Origin: Hirudo medicinalis
Taxonomy: Eukaryota > Annelida > Clitellata > Hirudinida > Hirudinidae
Direction of reading: 5' to 3'
Length of the DNA stretch: 64,000 nt
Assembly: GCA_011800805.1 (NCBI GenBank)
Contig: MPNW01000101.1
Span: 426,114-490,113, forward strand
Part shown: in pieces, positions 48,496 through 60,886 of the stretch
How positions within the stretch are numbered: position 1 is the stretch's first letter
How the letters are laid out: each line of letters starts with the position of its first letter
Position numbers and translations under genes: made by a program
Notes under the pieces: model-generated
Told to the model about the DNA's origin: nothing
The model's input: the letters and a program-made list of their open reading frames with translations, nothing else
Database searches by the model: none

Positions 48496-49957
48496 CTCTA
48501 GAAAGTGTGATATTCTAATCTTTTATTGCAATAATTGACCTATCTACGGTTGGATCTACGACCGTTTGGCTTTAAAACCGAAGAAGGGATGTTTTGCCGC
48601 TTATAAGCGAGCTCGTCTGCGTTCGTAACGCACACGAGCGAGTAAATCATGCTTTAAATATTCTCATAAACCACTGCGGTTATTATATTTTAAAGTGTTT
48701 AACAATCATCTTAACACTTACATAACATCAAATTACAATTGATAGCTAATAATTAAGCTAATAGCTGTTATTATTTAATTAATAAATATTTACTAATAAT
48801 TTACTAATTTACTAATTAATTAATATTTACTAATTAAGTAATTGATTAATATCCACTAAATAATTAATAATTAATAATTATTTAATTGATTATTAATTAT
48901 TTAAATAATTTTAGTAATATTCTAACTATATTTAATATTACTTGCATTTAAGGCATACATTGGAAGCCATTCACTTAACGTGATTGACTATTAAAAGTTA
49001 CACTCCATTCGGATAATTACGAGGTTTGTATCCCGATATCTTCATTGATGTATAATTAGGCTTCACTTTATAGAATTAGTCGGCCAGCTCGACAGATGTC
49101 CAAACAGAATAAGGTCGAAGTTTGAGTTGGATCGGGGTCAAAGGTCACTGTGTCGTGTCGGTTGAGAACAGAAACGCCGTGACGAATTGGTGTGTTGATG
49201 AATAAATAAAAACCGTGAAATCTTTTGAATCCTTCGATGATTCTGCACCATTCTTTGTTCAATCTCTCTGTACATTCACTCATCCACAATTCACTCTGGT
49301 TTTGTCTTTAAATGTTATTCTTTCACCTTTCTAACAGATCACTTTCTACAGTTAAATCCGGGGTTTCCACGGCACTGAAGATTAAATAAGGCTCCGGTTT
49401 CGGTTTGCACAAAAGATTCAGAAGAACAAAAAGGTGTGGGGTTTCCTTCCAAGAGGTTTAAAAATAGAAACATTGTGTGGTCTTAGAAAATGAAGCAACG
49501 ATAATTGTAACGTGATCTTTGTTATTAATAAATAAATCTAATGCATGGAGTTAATGATTGTAGAAATGAAATTTGGTAGGTTGATATTTAATAATTGAGA
49601 AACCTAGTCATTACCAGGTTAGGGCTGGGGGCAGGGGGCAAGTGCCCAGGGGACCGCCCGGGTTTTAAAACCTTTGAAACGAGAAGAGTACTAAGAATTT
49701 CAGAAGAATGTAAAGGAATGAATGAATGAATAACAGTTGAATGTCAGCTATTTAGACAAACCATTAAATTATACTTAACAAAGCTATCAAACGAAAATAA
49801 TCGATCTTTATTGATGGAATAATTGATTGAAGAACGAATGAAGGAAGAAAAAACACGAACCGAGAAGACACGAGATGTGGCTGATTACCAGTGCTGACCG
49901 CGTAATTGCAGGATATTGGAAGAACCTGCCTTTCTCTATTCCACGTTGGTAGGTCAT
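48496..49957. other. AT-rich spacer, no gene seen
   Basis: TAATTA-rich stretches around 48770-48900. A CAAGTGCCC phrase at about 49635-49660 resembles 44404-44430 and 56455-56470 in wording and may mark a degraded repeat family. No coding sequence is supportable. Confidence 0.4.
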
Positions 49958-49971
49958 AATAATAATAATAA

Positions 49972-50002
<31 letters not shown>

Positions 50003-50030
50003 AATAACAATGATGATGATGATGATGATG

Positions 50031-50064
<34 letters not shown>

Positions 50065-50090
50065 CAATAATAATGATAATAATAAAGATA

Positions 50091-50171
<81 letters not shown>

Positions 50172-50258
50172 GAATAATGCTCTCAAAAAATTGGCTAAAT
50201 AAAACNTAATAATAATAATAATAATGGTAACAATAACAATAATAATAACAACAACAAC

Positions 50259-50292
<34 letters not shown>

Positions 50293-50405
50293 GTAACAAT
50301 AACAATAATAATAACAACAACAATAATAATAATAATAATAATAATGGTAACAATAACAATAATAATAAATGAATAAGGCTCTCAAAAAATTGGCTAAATA
50401 AAACA
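49958..50405. repeat. Compound AAT/AAC array with duplicated flank and an assembly N
   Basis: Long AAT tracts (49958-50168 and 50207-50368) include three near-identical AATGGTAACAATAAC-type blocks. The 3' flank (ATGCTCTCAAAAAATTGGC and following, about 50172-50204) recurs at about 50370-50404. A single N at 50206 sits exactly at the first copy. Open frames here encode only homopolymers and are not genes. Confidence 0.9.
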
Positions 50406-51762
50406 AATACAACATTATCAAAATACACCATTGTAATGCAATTAGTATTTAATTAAATATTATATAATAACTTTAACGAGATTTATATAAAATCATTTCA
50501 ATCTTATTTAATGACGGTTAATAAAGATTGGTATATTTTGTTTTCTAGCAAGGGTCTGGCTTTTGTAACCCGGAATTTTGAATTTATCAGATAGAATAAT
50601 TCATAAATTAATCATTAATAAAATAAATAATAAGTAACATTTAATTAACAACTGCATTTATTTGTAAAAAAATAACGTGCTAATAAAAAACAACCGAATA
50701 TTGCAGTGATGAAGTACAATCAACAGAAATAGCAAGAATGACGTGTTACATTTAAATTCAATTATTTATCGAGCCGAATTTCCAAGGCTCAACGAATGAA
50801 TGATGGAAAAGATGAAGGAAAGCGGTCCATGGATCTGCTAATAAAGAGTAAAACGTCAGCCGAGACGTCGACAAATAAAGCTTAATGCATTCATGCGCCG
50901 CGGAAACGAACCAAAGACGCTAAATAGACTTCGTGAGAAGACACTAAATAGACGGAAATGGTCTATAAACGGTTCTTGTCATTCATGTCTCGGACTTATT
51001 CAGACATTTTTACCTTTCACTGAAAGTCGTAAAGTTCCACGACTGAAAAGAATCTCAAAAATGGTTTTTTGCTCCGGAATTCTCAATAGCTCCCAATCCA
51101 ACAAATTCTCTGCTTTACCAGAAATACCAGCTATATTTTACTGAAAATTTTGTGAAATAACAAATGATAAATCCTGTTCCAAGATCGGAAATTCGTGAAA
51201 TTACAAAATAAACATTTTATGGAACGTTTCGCTAGCGCGTGGGTGACTTTAAAATAAGCCCACTATCGATTTCACAATAATTTTTCTGCATTTTTTAACC
51301 CTCGACGGAGCAAAAGGAACCTACCGCAAACCTTGGATCGTCTCAAAATGGTTTGATTACATTGAAATTCTCACCTTTCGAAGCATTGAAAAGAATAACA
51401 TTCGCATATCCCCCTGCCGACGAAAGTCGGATTCAAGACAATGTAATACTGAACAACGCAACTCCACGCGTCCTCGCGCAATTGGTTTCCAGGTGTGTCG
51501 GCGTCACCTAAGGTGGTTTTAATGAATGCTACGTTCCATGGCATACACTTTTATGAAATCGACTAGATTCCTAGCGAATAATTAACTAGATCAATTCACA
51601 AGCCATCAACTGTGAGCAAAGCACTCAAGAATAGAGTAATAACAGAAATGCCTTTTAATAAATCCATTACTTTTTCTGAATTTGTTCTAAATAAAAGGTC
51701 TAAATCTACTTAAATTCTTTTCACTCGATACATTAAACCAATTAAACCAGTGAGATTATTTA
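50406..51762. other. Spacer downstream of INO80B, no gene seen
   Basis: AT-rich. An 83-codon frame at 50893-51144 has no recognisable motif and no exon context. I see nothing else. Confidence 0.4.
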
Positions 51763-53097
51763 TCAAACAGTCGCTAAGTGGACCGACGTGGTTTGCGACG
51801 ATTCAAGCATGTTTTTTCTGTAACACTCCAAACTGCACAGAGGTGTATTCGTTTTGGGGCAGGAATATTTTTTGTCGTTGGAACAACCTTCGACGCCGCA
51901 TTTAATTGTTGGTTTGGCCCTGTAAAAGCATTTTAACATAGGTTACATGCACGTGACATAGATCCAGGCATACTGTACGTACTCTGTAACGACTCTCCCT
52001 TTCATTGGAAATTCAAATCCTGCTGGAACCAATATATGAATGCCTTTGTAGGTGTTCAAGTACCTGTAACAAGGAGCATGGTCCAAGTTGTCTTTCAATG
52101 GAAGATTCTGAAGAAAGAAATTAAATTAGTAACAGATCAATGGACCACCAGGGTTATGATAATAAAACACTAATTATGCATACCTAGCTATTTGCAATGT
52201 TTTACAAATAATTTGCCAATAAGATACATCAATAAAAACTCTTGAAAATACAATTAATGGATTCATATCAACATTATAACATTTTAAATTGCCTGTACCT
52301 TGCATGTTTTGAGCCTGCTGTCTTGCTTCTTGAGTAACCTATCGAGGGTTTCTTTCTTGAATAGAAGTTGTTTTCATTGTCAGTGAGTTGTTACCAGTTG
52401 GTTATAATGTATCACCCCCAACACCCACCTTATCTCTTTATAAGGTATCACCCCCAACACCCACCTTATCTCTTTATAAGGTATCACCCCAACACCCACC
52501 TTATCTCTTTCTGTTTTTTCAACCTCCAATTGTTTTCTTCTGAGAGCCTTCTTCTTCCTCTTCATTAGCTGTTCTTCTGTCATTTCTGCCGGTTGAACTG
52601 CAATAACAATTGTATAGACATATAATTGCCCAACATTGGCAAGAATAAGAATTAATGCAATCAAAGATTAGAAAATTTATTGAAATAATTTATTGAAATT
52701 TTCTAACTCGATGACAGCTCTAACAGTTCCTCGATTTTCTCTCCATATAAGAGGGCCCTCTGCAGTTCCAAGAGGTTAATTATAGGATGAATGCTCGTCA
52801 ATAAAGCTAGTCTAACAATTTTCACAAAATGTCTTAAAGTAAATAGATAAAGTATGTCTGAATAATTCTGAAGTGTGGAATTCATAAGTGTATTTACATA
52901 GCCATAAGCATCAAGCACACCTAGACCATTCAAATATCATCGCCTTCCAGGGGCGCTTCGGGTAATCTGGGTTGCAATGACAACATATTAATATAACAAT
53001 TGTTGCTTTTTACCATTGCTCAAAGGAACACAATTCTCTGAGCTAACTTGAATGCCAGGCTAATAATAAATAACAACAATTTGATTTGTCACATGAC

Positions 53098-53133
<36 letters not shown>

Positions 53134-54401
53134 GTTGAACAAGAATTAACCTGGCGAGTAGTAAGAGCCACATTCGACCTTTCGGAATCCTTGACTTCCC
53201 CATTTTCATTCAACTGTCCTGATTCCAAAGCATCCAGCCACTTTTTCTCATCATCAGACAAATCATCTCTATGCTCAATCTTGTCGTTATCTTCATCATC
53301 GTCTTCATCATCATCGTTGTTGTTGTTGTTGTAAAGCCCTTCCCCCCATTCTGTGTCCTTTGTTCTTTGGACTCTTTTGTTAATATCATATTCATCTTCT
53401 TCATCCCTTTCTTCCTTTTCTCCAACATCATCATCATCGTCGTCGTCGTCGTCATCATCATCATCATCACCATCATCATTGTACTGTTCCTGATTGTTGA
53501 CAACCTCCTCAAAGTAACCGGCATCTGGCTCAAAATGTTCCTCTTCCAACTGGTCTATGACAAACTCTTCATTTACAACTTCTGCAAAGACATGGGCAAC
53601 AACAAGATTAAATATTTATTGCATAAATTTATGTAACTAAAATTATAATATGTGTATGTAAAATATATTATAAATGTTATATTAAAAACATCTTTTTTAT
53701 CACATAAATCAGATTATCCTTATTTTATTTTTCCATCATTTTAATGTTTTAAATTTTAAAGTTTTGTTCAAAAAGTATTAAATGTGATGGCTGAAATATT
53801 TCTTCTAATGTCTTTTTCACTTTATGTTTTGGACTTGCTCAATTTCTTGAGATGAAATAGTTTTGCTTAATTACTTAGTGATAAGCTGTGTCAAGCTAAT
53901 TAAGCAAGAATAGGCAGAAGTTATATTATGACATTTAACTAAAGCTTACTTTAGTATACAAGACATAGTTACATATTATTTTTGTTTATTAAAGTAATAC
54001 TGTTCATAATACCTTCTTCTATAGAACAATGGGCCCCTTCACATAGCACATCATCTTCTTTCTCTTCGATCAAAGGTGCTCTGCGTGTTTGTAATATTTT
54101 TAATATTTCTCGACAAAAAGCTTTGAAAACTCTTTTCTAATTATGATGATTAGAATGGATAGCAATGATGTTACTAATTATTCAAATGATTTATGATGTG
54201 CTCTTTAATTAAAACAAATCACTTAAAACTTATAGGAACCAATGCTGAGTTAGTCAAGGCAAACCTTTTCTTCATCAATCTCTGGCTTCCAATTCTTATC
54301 TTCAACTTCATAGGTGTTACATCCTCATTAATAGAACCGTCAGAGTCTTCGCATTTTCTTTTTCTACCACGTCCTCTACCTCTTGATCCACCTTGCAACA
54401 T
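51763..54401 (-). CDS. INO80B: INO80 complex subunit B (PAPA-1/zf-HIT)
   Basis: Exons in transcript order: 54265-54401, 54013-54080, 53151-53581, 52708-52759, 52500-52597, 52299-52355, 51983-52107 and 51763-51919. All phases agree and give 374 residues (human protein about 356). The order of motifs is that of INO80B. A basic start leads to MKLKIRIGSQ, then an acidic region with a run of about 15 Asp. DDEKKWLDALESGQLNENGE and TTRQRALL (PAPA-1 region) follow, then the basic helix TEEQLMKRKKKALRRKQLE and TLDRLLKKQ. The protein ends in a HIT zinc finger with its Cys pattern: KCGVEGCSNDKKYSCPKT followed by PLCSLECYR. It is a nuclear component of the INO80 chromatin remodeller. The start is the first in-frame Met before MKLKI. 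It is divergent from the CFAP73/CCDC42-type gene. Confidence 0.95.
52409..52510 (-). repeat. 36-bp minisatellite triplicating the INO80B exon 5 splice donor
   Basis: Three head-to-tail copies of a 36-bp unit (the third one base shorter) cover the end of INO80B exon 5 and the start of its intron. Each copy contains the donor context AAGAGATAAGGTGGGTG on the minus strand. Three nearly identical splice donors therefore lie about 35-36 nt apart. Use of the second or third would add 35 or 71 nt, neither a multiple of three, so only the first keeps the frame into exon 6. Confidence 0.85.
53101..53133. repeat. AATC microsatellite in an INO80B intron
   Basis: About eight AATC units about 20 bp from the donor of exon 53151-53581. 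Confidence 0.9.
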
Positions 54402-54848
54402 CAAATTCAAATTTTTATTAAAAATCGAAAATAATCAAAATATAATTTGAGAACTGATGTTTCTAACAATGCGTGACACAAGTACATACAACCGTTATGA
54501 CATGATAAATAATATGTTTTTATTTCCAAAACAATTTAATGAACCTTGAAGCTTCATTTTACACTTGCCCATATTAGTAGTGACCGAATAACTAATTCTA
54601 GAGTTTTGTTTACTGTTGATGTCGCAGTGCAAGGTTGAAAAGTTAATTTAATTTTAGCAATTTACAAGTCGGTTTAGTTTAAGACTATTGAGATCTCAAA
54701 TTGAAATATAATGCGTATACTTAAATATTTCAATTTAAAAATTAAAATCAAATTTTAAAAAATCGCATACGAAACGTTTCCTAGCAACCATGTGACAGCC
54801 ACTCATTCTAGTTGACATAGCTTCTCCATGGATATCTAAATCTATGCA
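54402..54848. promoter_or_regulatory. Putative bidirectional promoter INO80B / CFAP73-CCDC42 gene
   Basis: A 447-bp gap separates two divergent start codons (54401 minus, 54849 plus). No TATA box or other positioned element is evident. Shared regulation is inferred from arrangement alone. Confidence 0.45.
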
Positions 54849-57378
54849 ATGGATATTGAACTAGGAGAACACTTAAGTTTGCAACTAAATAAAAAGAGGT
54901 AAGGTTCACGTTATCCTAAGTATTACATTAAAATGTCTCCATAACCTTTAGAGAACACTGATGAGTTCAACCTGTTTATGACCCACTTTTATACATTTAT
55001 ATTTTCACAAATAACAAAGAAAAGAGTTACAATCAAGAATCAGAGGTTTGTCGTCGGCCTCAAAAATTCTCGAAATGAAGCAGCAGCTATCAGGGATTAA
55101 TGATGAACTGGAAGCCAGAAGGGAGGTTACACGCTTTGTCCCAGAACTTGATTATATAATATTCGGGCATTTTAAGTAATGAATTTATAAATGAATGTAA
55201 ACTCTGGTGCAGGAGGCTGCATATAAAGTCGAAAATCTGAACCAAAGAAAAGCACTTGTCGGTGAAGGAAGAAAGAAGTTAAAGGAATCACTAAAAAAAT
55301 TTGACAAATTTGTCAAGGTTAATCAGTCAAGCCCGAAAATGTTTAGATTAAAAGTTAAATACTTAACAAATTTTTACTTGTTAAATATGGTCCCTCCACA
55401 TAATTTATGTTATGCACTGCAGATTAAGTGCTTAAAAATATTAATTCCTGTAAATAGGGAGCTGATTAAAAAAATATTATTTACATTATGATAATATTAC
55501 TAAACATATTATTGTATAATAATAATTCATGTATAATATGTGATAATCTAGATTATTATTGGCGTGTATTTGCCAGGACAACGACATAAAAAAACATAAA
55601 GCCCAGACAATGGCTGCTAATGATAATGAAATAAAAAAGAATAAAGAAAAGGAGTTGCAAATGTCAGTTTCAAATATTTATTTTTAAAAATTTATTGTTA
55701 TTTTCCTTTTTATCAATTTGTGTGCATCTTTGCGATACTTTTAGGATTGTAAATAATAAACAACAAGTGCCTTGAGTGTGTTTAGTGCAACAAGTTGGCA
55801 AATTTTTGTTAACTGCCAGCAATTATCACCACCATTTTGTGTTCAGTTCTAAAAATTCACATTCACATAAGTAATGAATACATAATTTTTTTTAATTGAA
55901 ATTTTAGTCTTAAAGAGGAGAAAACGTTGTCTGTACTTCTGAAAAACAAATTTCAGAAAGATGTTGCAAAGTATTCAAAATTTCAAAAATTTTTGAAGGA
56001 AGTAGTTGATGCATCTGATGAATTTTATGAGACTCGGGACATTTTGATGAGGCATGAAAGCATGGTGGCATCAAGACAGGTGCTTGCTACCATTATTAAT
56101 TCACTAGATCAGTTTTTTTTTAAATATTAATTTTTAAATGAATGTTTTCCAACAAGTAATGTGTTTCAAAATTAAGAGTAATGCTTTGGCTCTTTGTAAA
56201 TTATCTAAGCAGTGGTTAAATATGTAAGATTGTAAGATATCTAAGATTGTTGAAGATTCCATTAACATATTAAGTACCACCAATACTGATTATGCATCTT
56301 CAGTGCATTTTACTTTCGAAGAATGATTTAAATCAGTAAATTTGATTTAATATTGCCGCAGTTTTCAAAATGTTGTCATTAAGGCCAGGGATGTCATGTC
56401 AGCTTTTTCCAGGGGGAGCAAACCCTTGCTCAACCGGATGAGATGACAGGAGGGGAGGCAAATGCCCCTAAAATGACGTCTCTGATTAAAACATGTTCAC
56501 TTTTGTTAGAAGAAGGCTTTATATTTATTTTAATAAAGTGAAATTTAAATGCAATTTGCAGAAAACGTTGAGCACCCAACAAGACAACCAAGACAAACTC
56601 GCAAAATTAAAAAGTTCTCTGATAAATTTCGTAAAGGTTATTTAAAAGTTTTTTTATATCATCACAATAATAATTATGTTGAAGTACAGGACCAAATATC
56701 ACATGTCTAGACATTTTCATTACTTAGTTTTCATTTATTTAGTACTTTAGTTTACACTACAGTCTTTAGGTTGCAACTCTGTAATAGACTTACAGGTTAC
56801 AGGAATCAGGTTACTGATCGTTGTTATTGCTCAGGAATTATTGTTATTGTTATGCTCAGGAAAAAAAAGATGAAATATTGGTGCTCAACAACGAATTCTC
56901 GGATATCAAAGCCAAATATGATGCTATTCACGACAACCTGACATCAAGACAAATCTACTTCGATGAGGTTCATTTGAAAAGAGAAGAACAAAGTCTTCAT
57001 GTTGGTCAAATAAAATTGTGAGAATTTGAAAATTTTGTCATTAAGCACGTTATTGAAGACTGTTGGAAGCTAACGTAGAAATTACTCTAGAGTTTCAGAC
57101 TGTTAAAGGCGCTATGTAGAGATGCTAAATTAAACTGTGTTAAATTGCTGAACTTTCGTAACATTAAATTGCAAAAAGCTATTTCAATTAACATGATATC
57201 ATTTTATTTAATTTGTCCTTAAAAAATTTAATTTTTTTATTTTGTCCGACAACGAACTTGTTATTGAAGGTCGATACAGAATGCGTACGACAGTGTTGTC
57301 CGACATTCAAACAAAAACGCACCTTCACGTGCAACCAGGGATGACGATGTCGAAGATGAATTGCGAAAAGTGAATTAA
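54849..57378 (+). CDS. CFAP73/CCDC42-family (DUF4200) ciliary coiled-coil protein
   Basis: Exons are 54849-54898, 55020-55125, 55213-55317, 55577-55662, 55908-56079, 56562-56636, 56860-57017 and 57270-57378. All phases agree and give 286 residues, close to CFAP73 and CCDC42. The protein is almost wholly coiled coil. Its DUF4200 signature is RKKLKESLKKFDKFVKDND followed by repeated Lys/Glu helices, FQKFLKEVVDAS and DILMRHESMVASRQ. The last exons carry HVGQIKL then SIQNAYDSVVRH, matching the GRIKMATLNLFQ region of CCDC42. An in-frame stop right after the seventh exon (57021) would give a shorter product, but splicing to 57270 restores the family C-terminus. The family acts in axonemal dynein regulation and sperm flagella. 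CFAP73 and CCDC42 cannot be told apart here. Confidence 0.85.
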
Positions 57379-58063
57379 TTTTTAAATTACAACGTCATCA
57401 TTATTTTCAATTGCGTAATATTTACGGCTACTATTTTTAATTATTACAACTTACATGTTTGAATCACACAGGTACAATATTATTGCGAGGATCTTCTCAA
57501 CATCATCGAGGAAAATGCTTAAATACGAAGAATGATTATTGTCATAGTATACGAAAGTATCTTTAAAGATTGAAAATATAAAAAAAAAAAGCTTTGTAAA
57601 TTGCATCATCACGATCGTCTGGATGTCGTACAATGTCGAATAATCATTTGCGTCGACAATCATCGCCAAACGCTTACTTTTGCAGCACCACCATTTCTTT
57701 GATAAATCATAATTTACACATAATTGTCACAGATGCTAATTTGCATGTAGTTTTAAAGTAGTTTTAAACCCTGAGATGGACTTTGAAGTTTTCTTTGGGT
57801 GTAGAGGGATCATTGTCATTCAAATCAAGTCCATTGGTGTGGCGAGATGTCTTAACGACCATGATAATTATGGCTGTGGTCTACTGATTTGAAGACGGAG
57901 GTATATAAGAACCATGATTTTTCCTACAAACTTTTCAGCTTTGACAAATTGTTAAATGGATGTGATATCAAGAATTACGAAGTTCTCACAAGATAGTAGA
58001 TTGAACCAAATTTGAAATTAAAATTGAAATAGAATTAAATCTTTTAGAAAATTCTAATAGAAA
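57379..58063. other. Spacer, no gene seen
   Basis: AT-rich 3' flank of the preceding gene. Nothing recognisable before the LINE remnant. Confidence 0.4.
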
Positions 58064-58270
58064 AGCTGCTCTCTGCCTCATATTTTCACGGGTTGACTCC
58101 TTCAATTCGCTTTTTCATCAACTCTCCTCTGCTTCTGCTTCCTTCAAAAAACTGCAGAGGATTCAACATAAAGCAGCTCGTCTACTTATTAATCTCGTGA
58201 TTAGTTTTTGAAATCCCTTCTCTGTCTTCCAGTTCGAGACAGGATCGCGGTGTTGTTATTGTCTTCGTCG
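58064..58270 (+). mobile_element. LINE reverse transcriptase C-terminal remnant
   Basis: One frame encodes FSRVDSFNSLFHQL followed by KKLQRIQHKAARLLI. After a frame change comes LKSLLCLPVRDRIAVLLL. This is the pattern SRLDYCNSLL...LQRVQNAAARLI...LHWLPVRxRI, found just after the RT domain in many CR1/Jockey-like non-LTR elements. A stop codon and a frame change make it a dead fragment about 200 bp long. Confidence 0.8.
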
Positions 58271-58504
58271 TCATCACCGTAATTATTATTATGGAACACA
58301 TGTAATGATGTTTATGTGATGACACATTGCCCTCGCATTACAAAGTAATCACGTGATAAATTAAATAATTTTAAGCATGCGAAGGTGTGCATTGATTAAA
58401 TCAGACAATTTATCTCGAAATAGTCCAAGTATTAAGTATTTAAAGCCATCATTTCATATAATCTGTTTATCATCGCTTTAATGATCAAAGCTTACTCGGA
58501 AGGC

Positions 58505-58505
<1 letters not shown>

Positions 58506-58535
<30 letters not shown>

Positions 58536-58552
58536 AACAATAATAATATACT

Positions 58553-58585
<33 letters not shown>

Positions 58586-58605
58586 AATAATAATAATAAT
58601 AATAG
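58506..58605. repeat. CAA/AAT compound microsatellite
   Basis: Two (CAA)n runs (about 58506-58536 and 58554-58582) grade into (AAT)n. Noncoding. Confidence 0.9.
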
Positions 58606-59359
58606 TAATAAAAATTGCTATAACAACCATAATAATAATGACAATAATCCAATTTAAGGTAGTAATAACAATGTAATGAGTCATAAAATAATACTGAATG
58701 ACTTCTGTAAAAAAATGATGTTTTGCTGTTTATAAACCACTCCCTAGCACCAGGGTTTAATAACTGGTATCCGCATTTATGATGTTGCGTCTTATCGTCC
58801 CCACTTTTAAGTCATCGTTGTCTTCCAAAACCTTCCCACTGTGCAAGCGATAGATAGACTACGAAAACTCACATTAACCCAACGTGTCACCACTCCAGTC
58901 GTTAGTGGACCACCCACGAAGAGTCGATGATCGTTCTGCGTGTGGTCTTAAAGGATGGAATCTCTGATTGAGTGACTATGATGGTGATGTTGATATTAAT
59001 GACGACAGAAACCATGGTAAGCTACGTACCATATATTAATCCAAGAAGATGAATCTTTACAATTATACCAGACAAATACATTGAATAAAACAAATCACTA
59101 TTGTTATACGATCAATAACGACAACAACAATATAATGATGATAATAATGATAGCAATAATTAGAAAGTCAGGATGATAATGATGTTGTTGATGATGATGA
59201 AGATGATGATGATGATGATGACGGCTATGTACCAGGTGTATCTGGACGTCTTTCACCAGAGGCAGTGACCTTCACATTGACAGTTAAAGTGAAGGTCAAA
59301 AGAATGTTTAATCATCATCGCAACCTGTATTATCACCATCGTTGTTATTGTCGTCCTCG

Positions 59360-59398
<39 letters not shown>

Positions 59399-60676
59399 CA
59401 GCGCGTCAACTCAAGGATCATGTCCCGTGAGCAGACGCTGATCTTCCATTTCCGGAACAATATGGCGCTCGAGATGGCATGAAGTCAAACAAAAGATTTT
59501 GAGATTTTTTTTAAAAGGATTGAAATTTTTAAAAATATTTTGAAATGTCAAATTGTTTCTAATTAATACTTGTTTAAACAACGACAAATTGTTTAAAATA
59601 TGACAAATTATACAATTATTTATGTTATACAAATAAATTTGGATAACAGTCTACTCTGGTTGAGCCATTAATATAATATAATTACTTAATAAATTAAAAA
59701 TAATTGATTAATTACAATAGAATTAATGACGAGCATAACAACATCTTTTACAATATGATTTTATCACTAATTGCTATTAATATGTTTGCAGGCACAGAAA
59801 GTTCTAATTTTTTAACGAATTGCTAATATGAAAATCTTAGTTTTGATAAATATTTGTGATCATGAGCGTCAAGATAGACATCATCACCTTTATTTTTCCA
59901 TTCACCGACACAATCATCGTAGTCGTCATCGCCTCCAGGTTCTAACCTGGAGCAGTGAATGCATCAATCAACTATTCCATGCCTGAGGACGGTTAAGATT
60001 ATATGAGGGAGTCAGTCATGCGCAACCGTATACTACCACACGTGATTAGAGCCATGATGATGACGATGACGATGATGATAAAAAAATTTTTTTCAATGAG
60101 AATGATTTGAGTTTAAACTAGAGACGTCGATTTTCTTATTTGTTTAAATTTAATGAATCCTGAAATAATTAAAGACATATTAAATTTGCATTAAAATTTA
60201 AGTAAATTGAAGAATTATTTTAAAAACTAATTTACGATAGAAAATTATTTAGAATTTATCGAATTTTTCCATCAAAATGACATAATGTTGCAATGCTGTT
60301 TAATAGTATTGGTTATTATGTAAGTGTGCAAGTAAAAGATTAATAAGTTCAGACAGTTTAAATGCACAATTTAAATGTGACAATTTGAATGATATTGTCA
60401 TTTGTGTCAACCCCCCTTTTGATAGGCTATTTCGCACGAGCCATATCCGTACAACTACTATGAAAAGCATTTCAAGTGAAGTAATTTTTGCATTACTGAA
60501 AATATAAAAATCATAATAGACGCTAAATTAAAATAAATACATCAAAATACAACAAAATATAATCGTCAGTAATTTCTAGCATCTCAATTATCATTTCGTA
60601 AGGACTCACATTAAATCGACTCTCCATCCAATTGGAGATCGCTTTTCTTAAGATTGACCATCAGTCAACCAATGAA
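58606..60676. other. Repeat-rich upstream region of the LHX1/5-like gene
   Basis: GAT runs at about 59175-59222, (CAT)n at about 59355-59397 and GAT at 60055-60080. No coding exon is recognised. The region may hold regulatory DNA for the homeobox gene, but none can be named by eye. Confidence 0.4.
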
Positions 60677-60737
60677 ATGCAAATCATTACGGGGATCGCC
60701 ACGAAAACTCCGCCCACCGTAGATTAAAATTATAAAA
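60677..60737 (+). promoter_or_regulatory. Octamer and TATA-box promoter of the LHX1/5-like gene
   Basis: TATAAAA at 60731-60737 lies about 150 bp upstream of the start codon, so transcription would start near 60762. An exact octamer motif ATGCAAAT (POU-factor site) lies at 60677-60684, and a CCAAT box lies just upstream at about 60669. The spacing is that of a classic core promoter. Function is inferred. Confidence 0.5.
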
Positions 60738-60886
60738 ACCCGTTTCGCTTTCCAACAGTTCTGATTTCAAAGGAGTATTTTGGACCGAAATAGTTTATTT
60801 TGCTTTCAATTTTAGCGAAAAAGAAATTCAAAGATTGCATAAATTATTAATTTTATTGTTTTTGTAATTAATTACCATCTCAAAAT

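Noticed and set aside
49764..50431. Long Tyr, Leu or Asn homopolymer open frames
   Set aside because: They are translations of AAT/ATT microsatellites in different frames, interrupted by an N.
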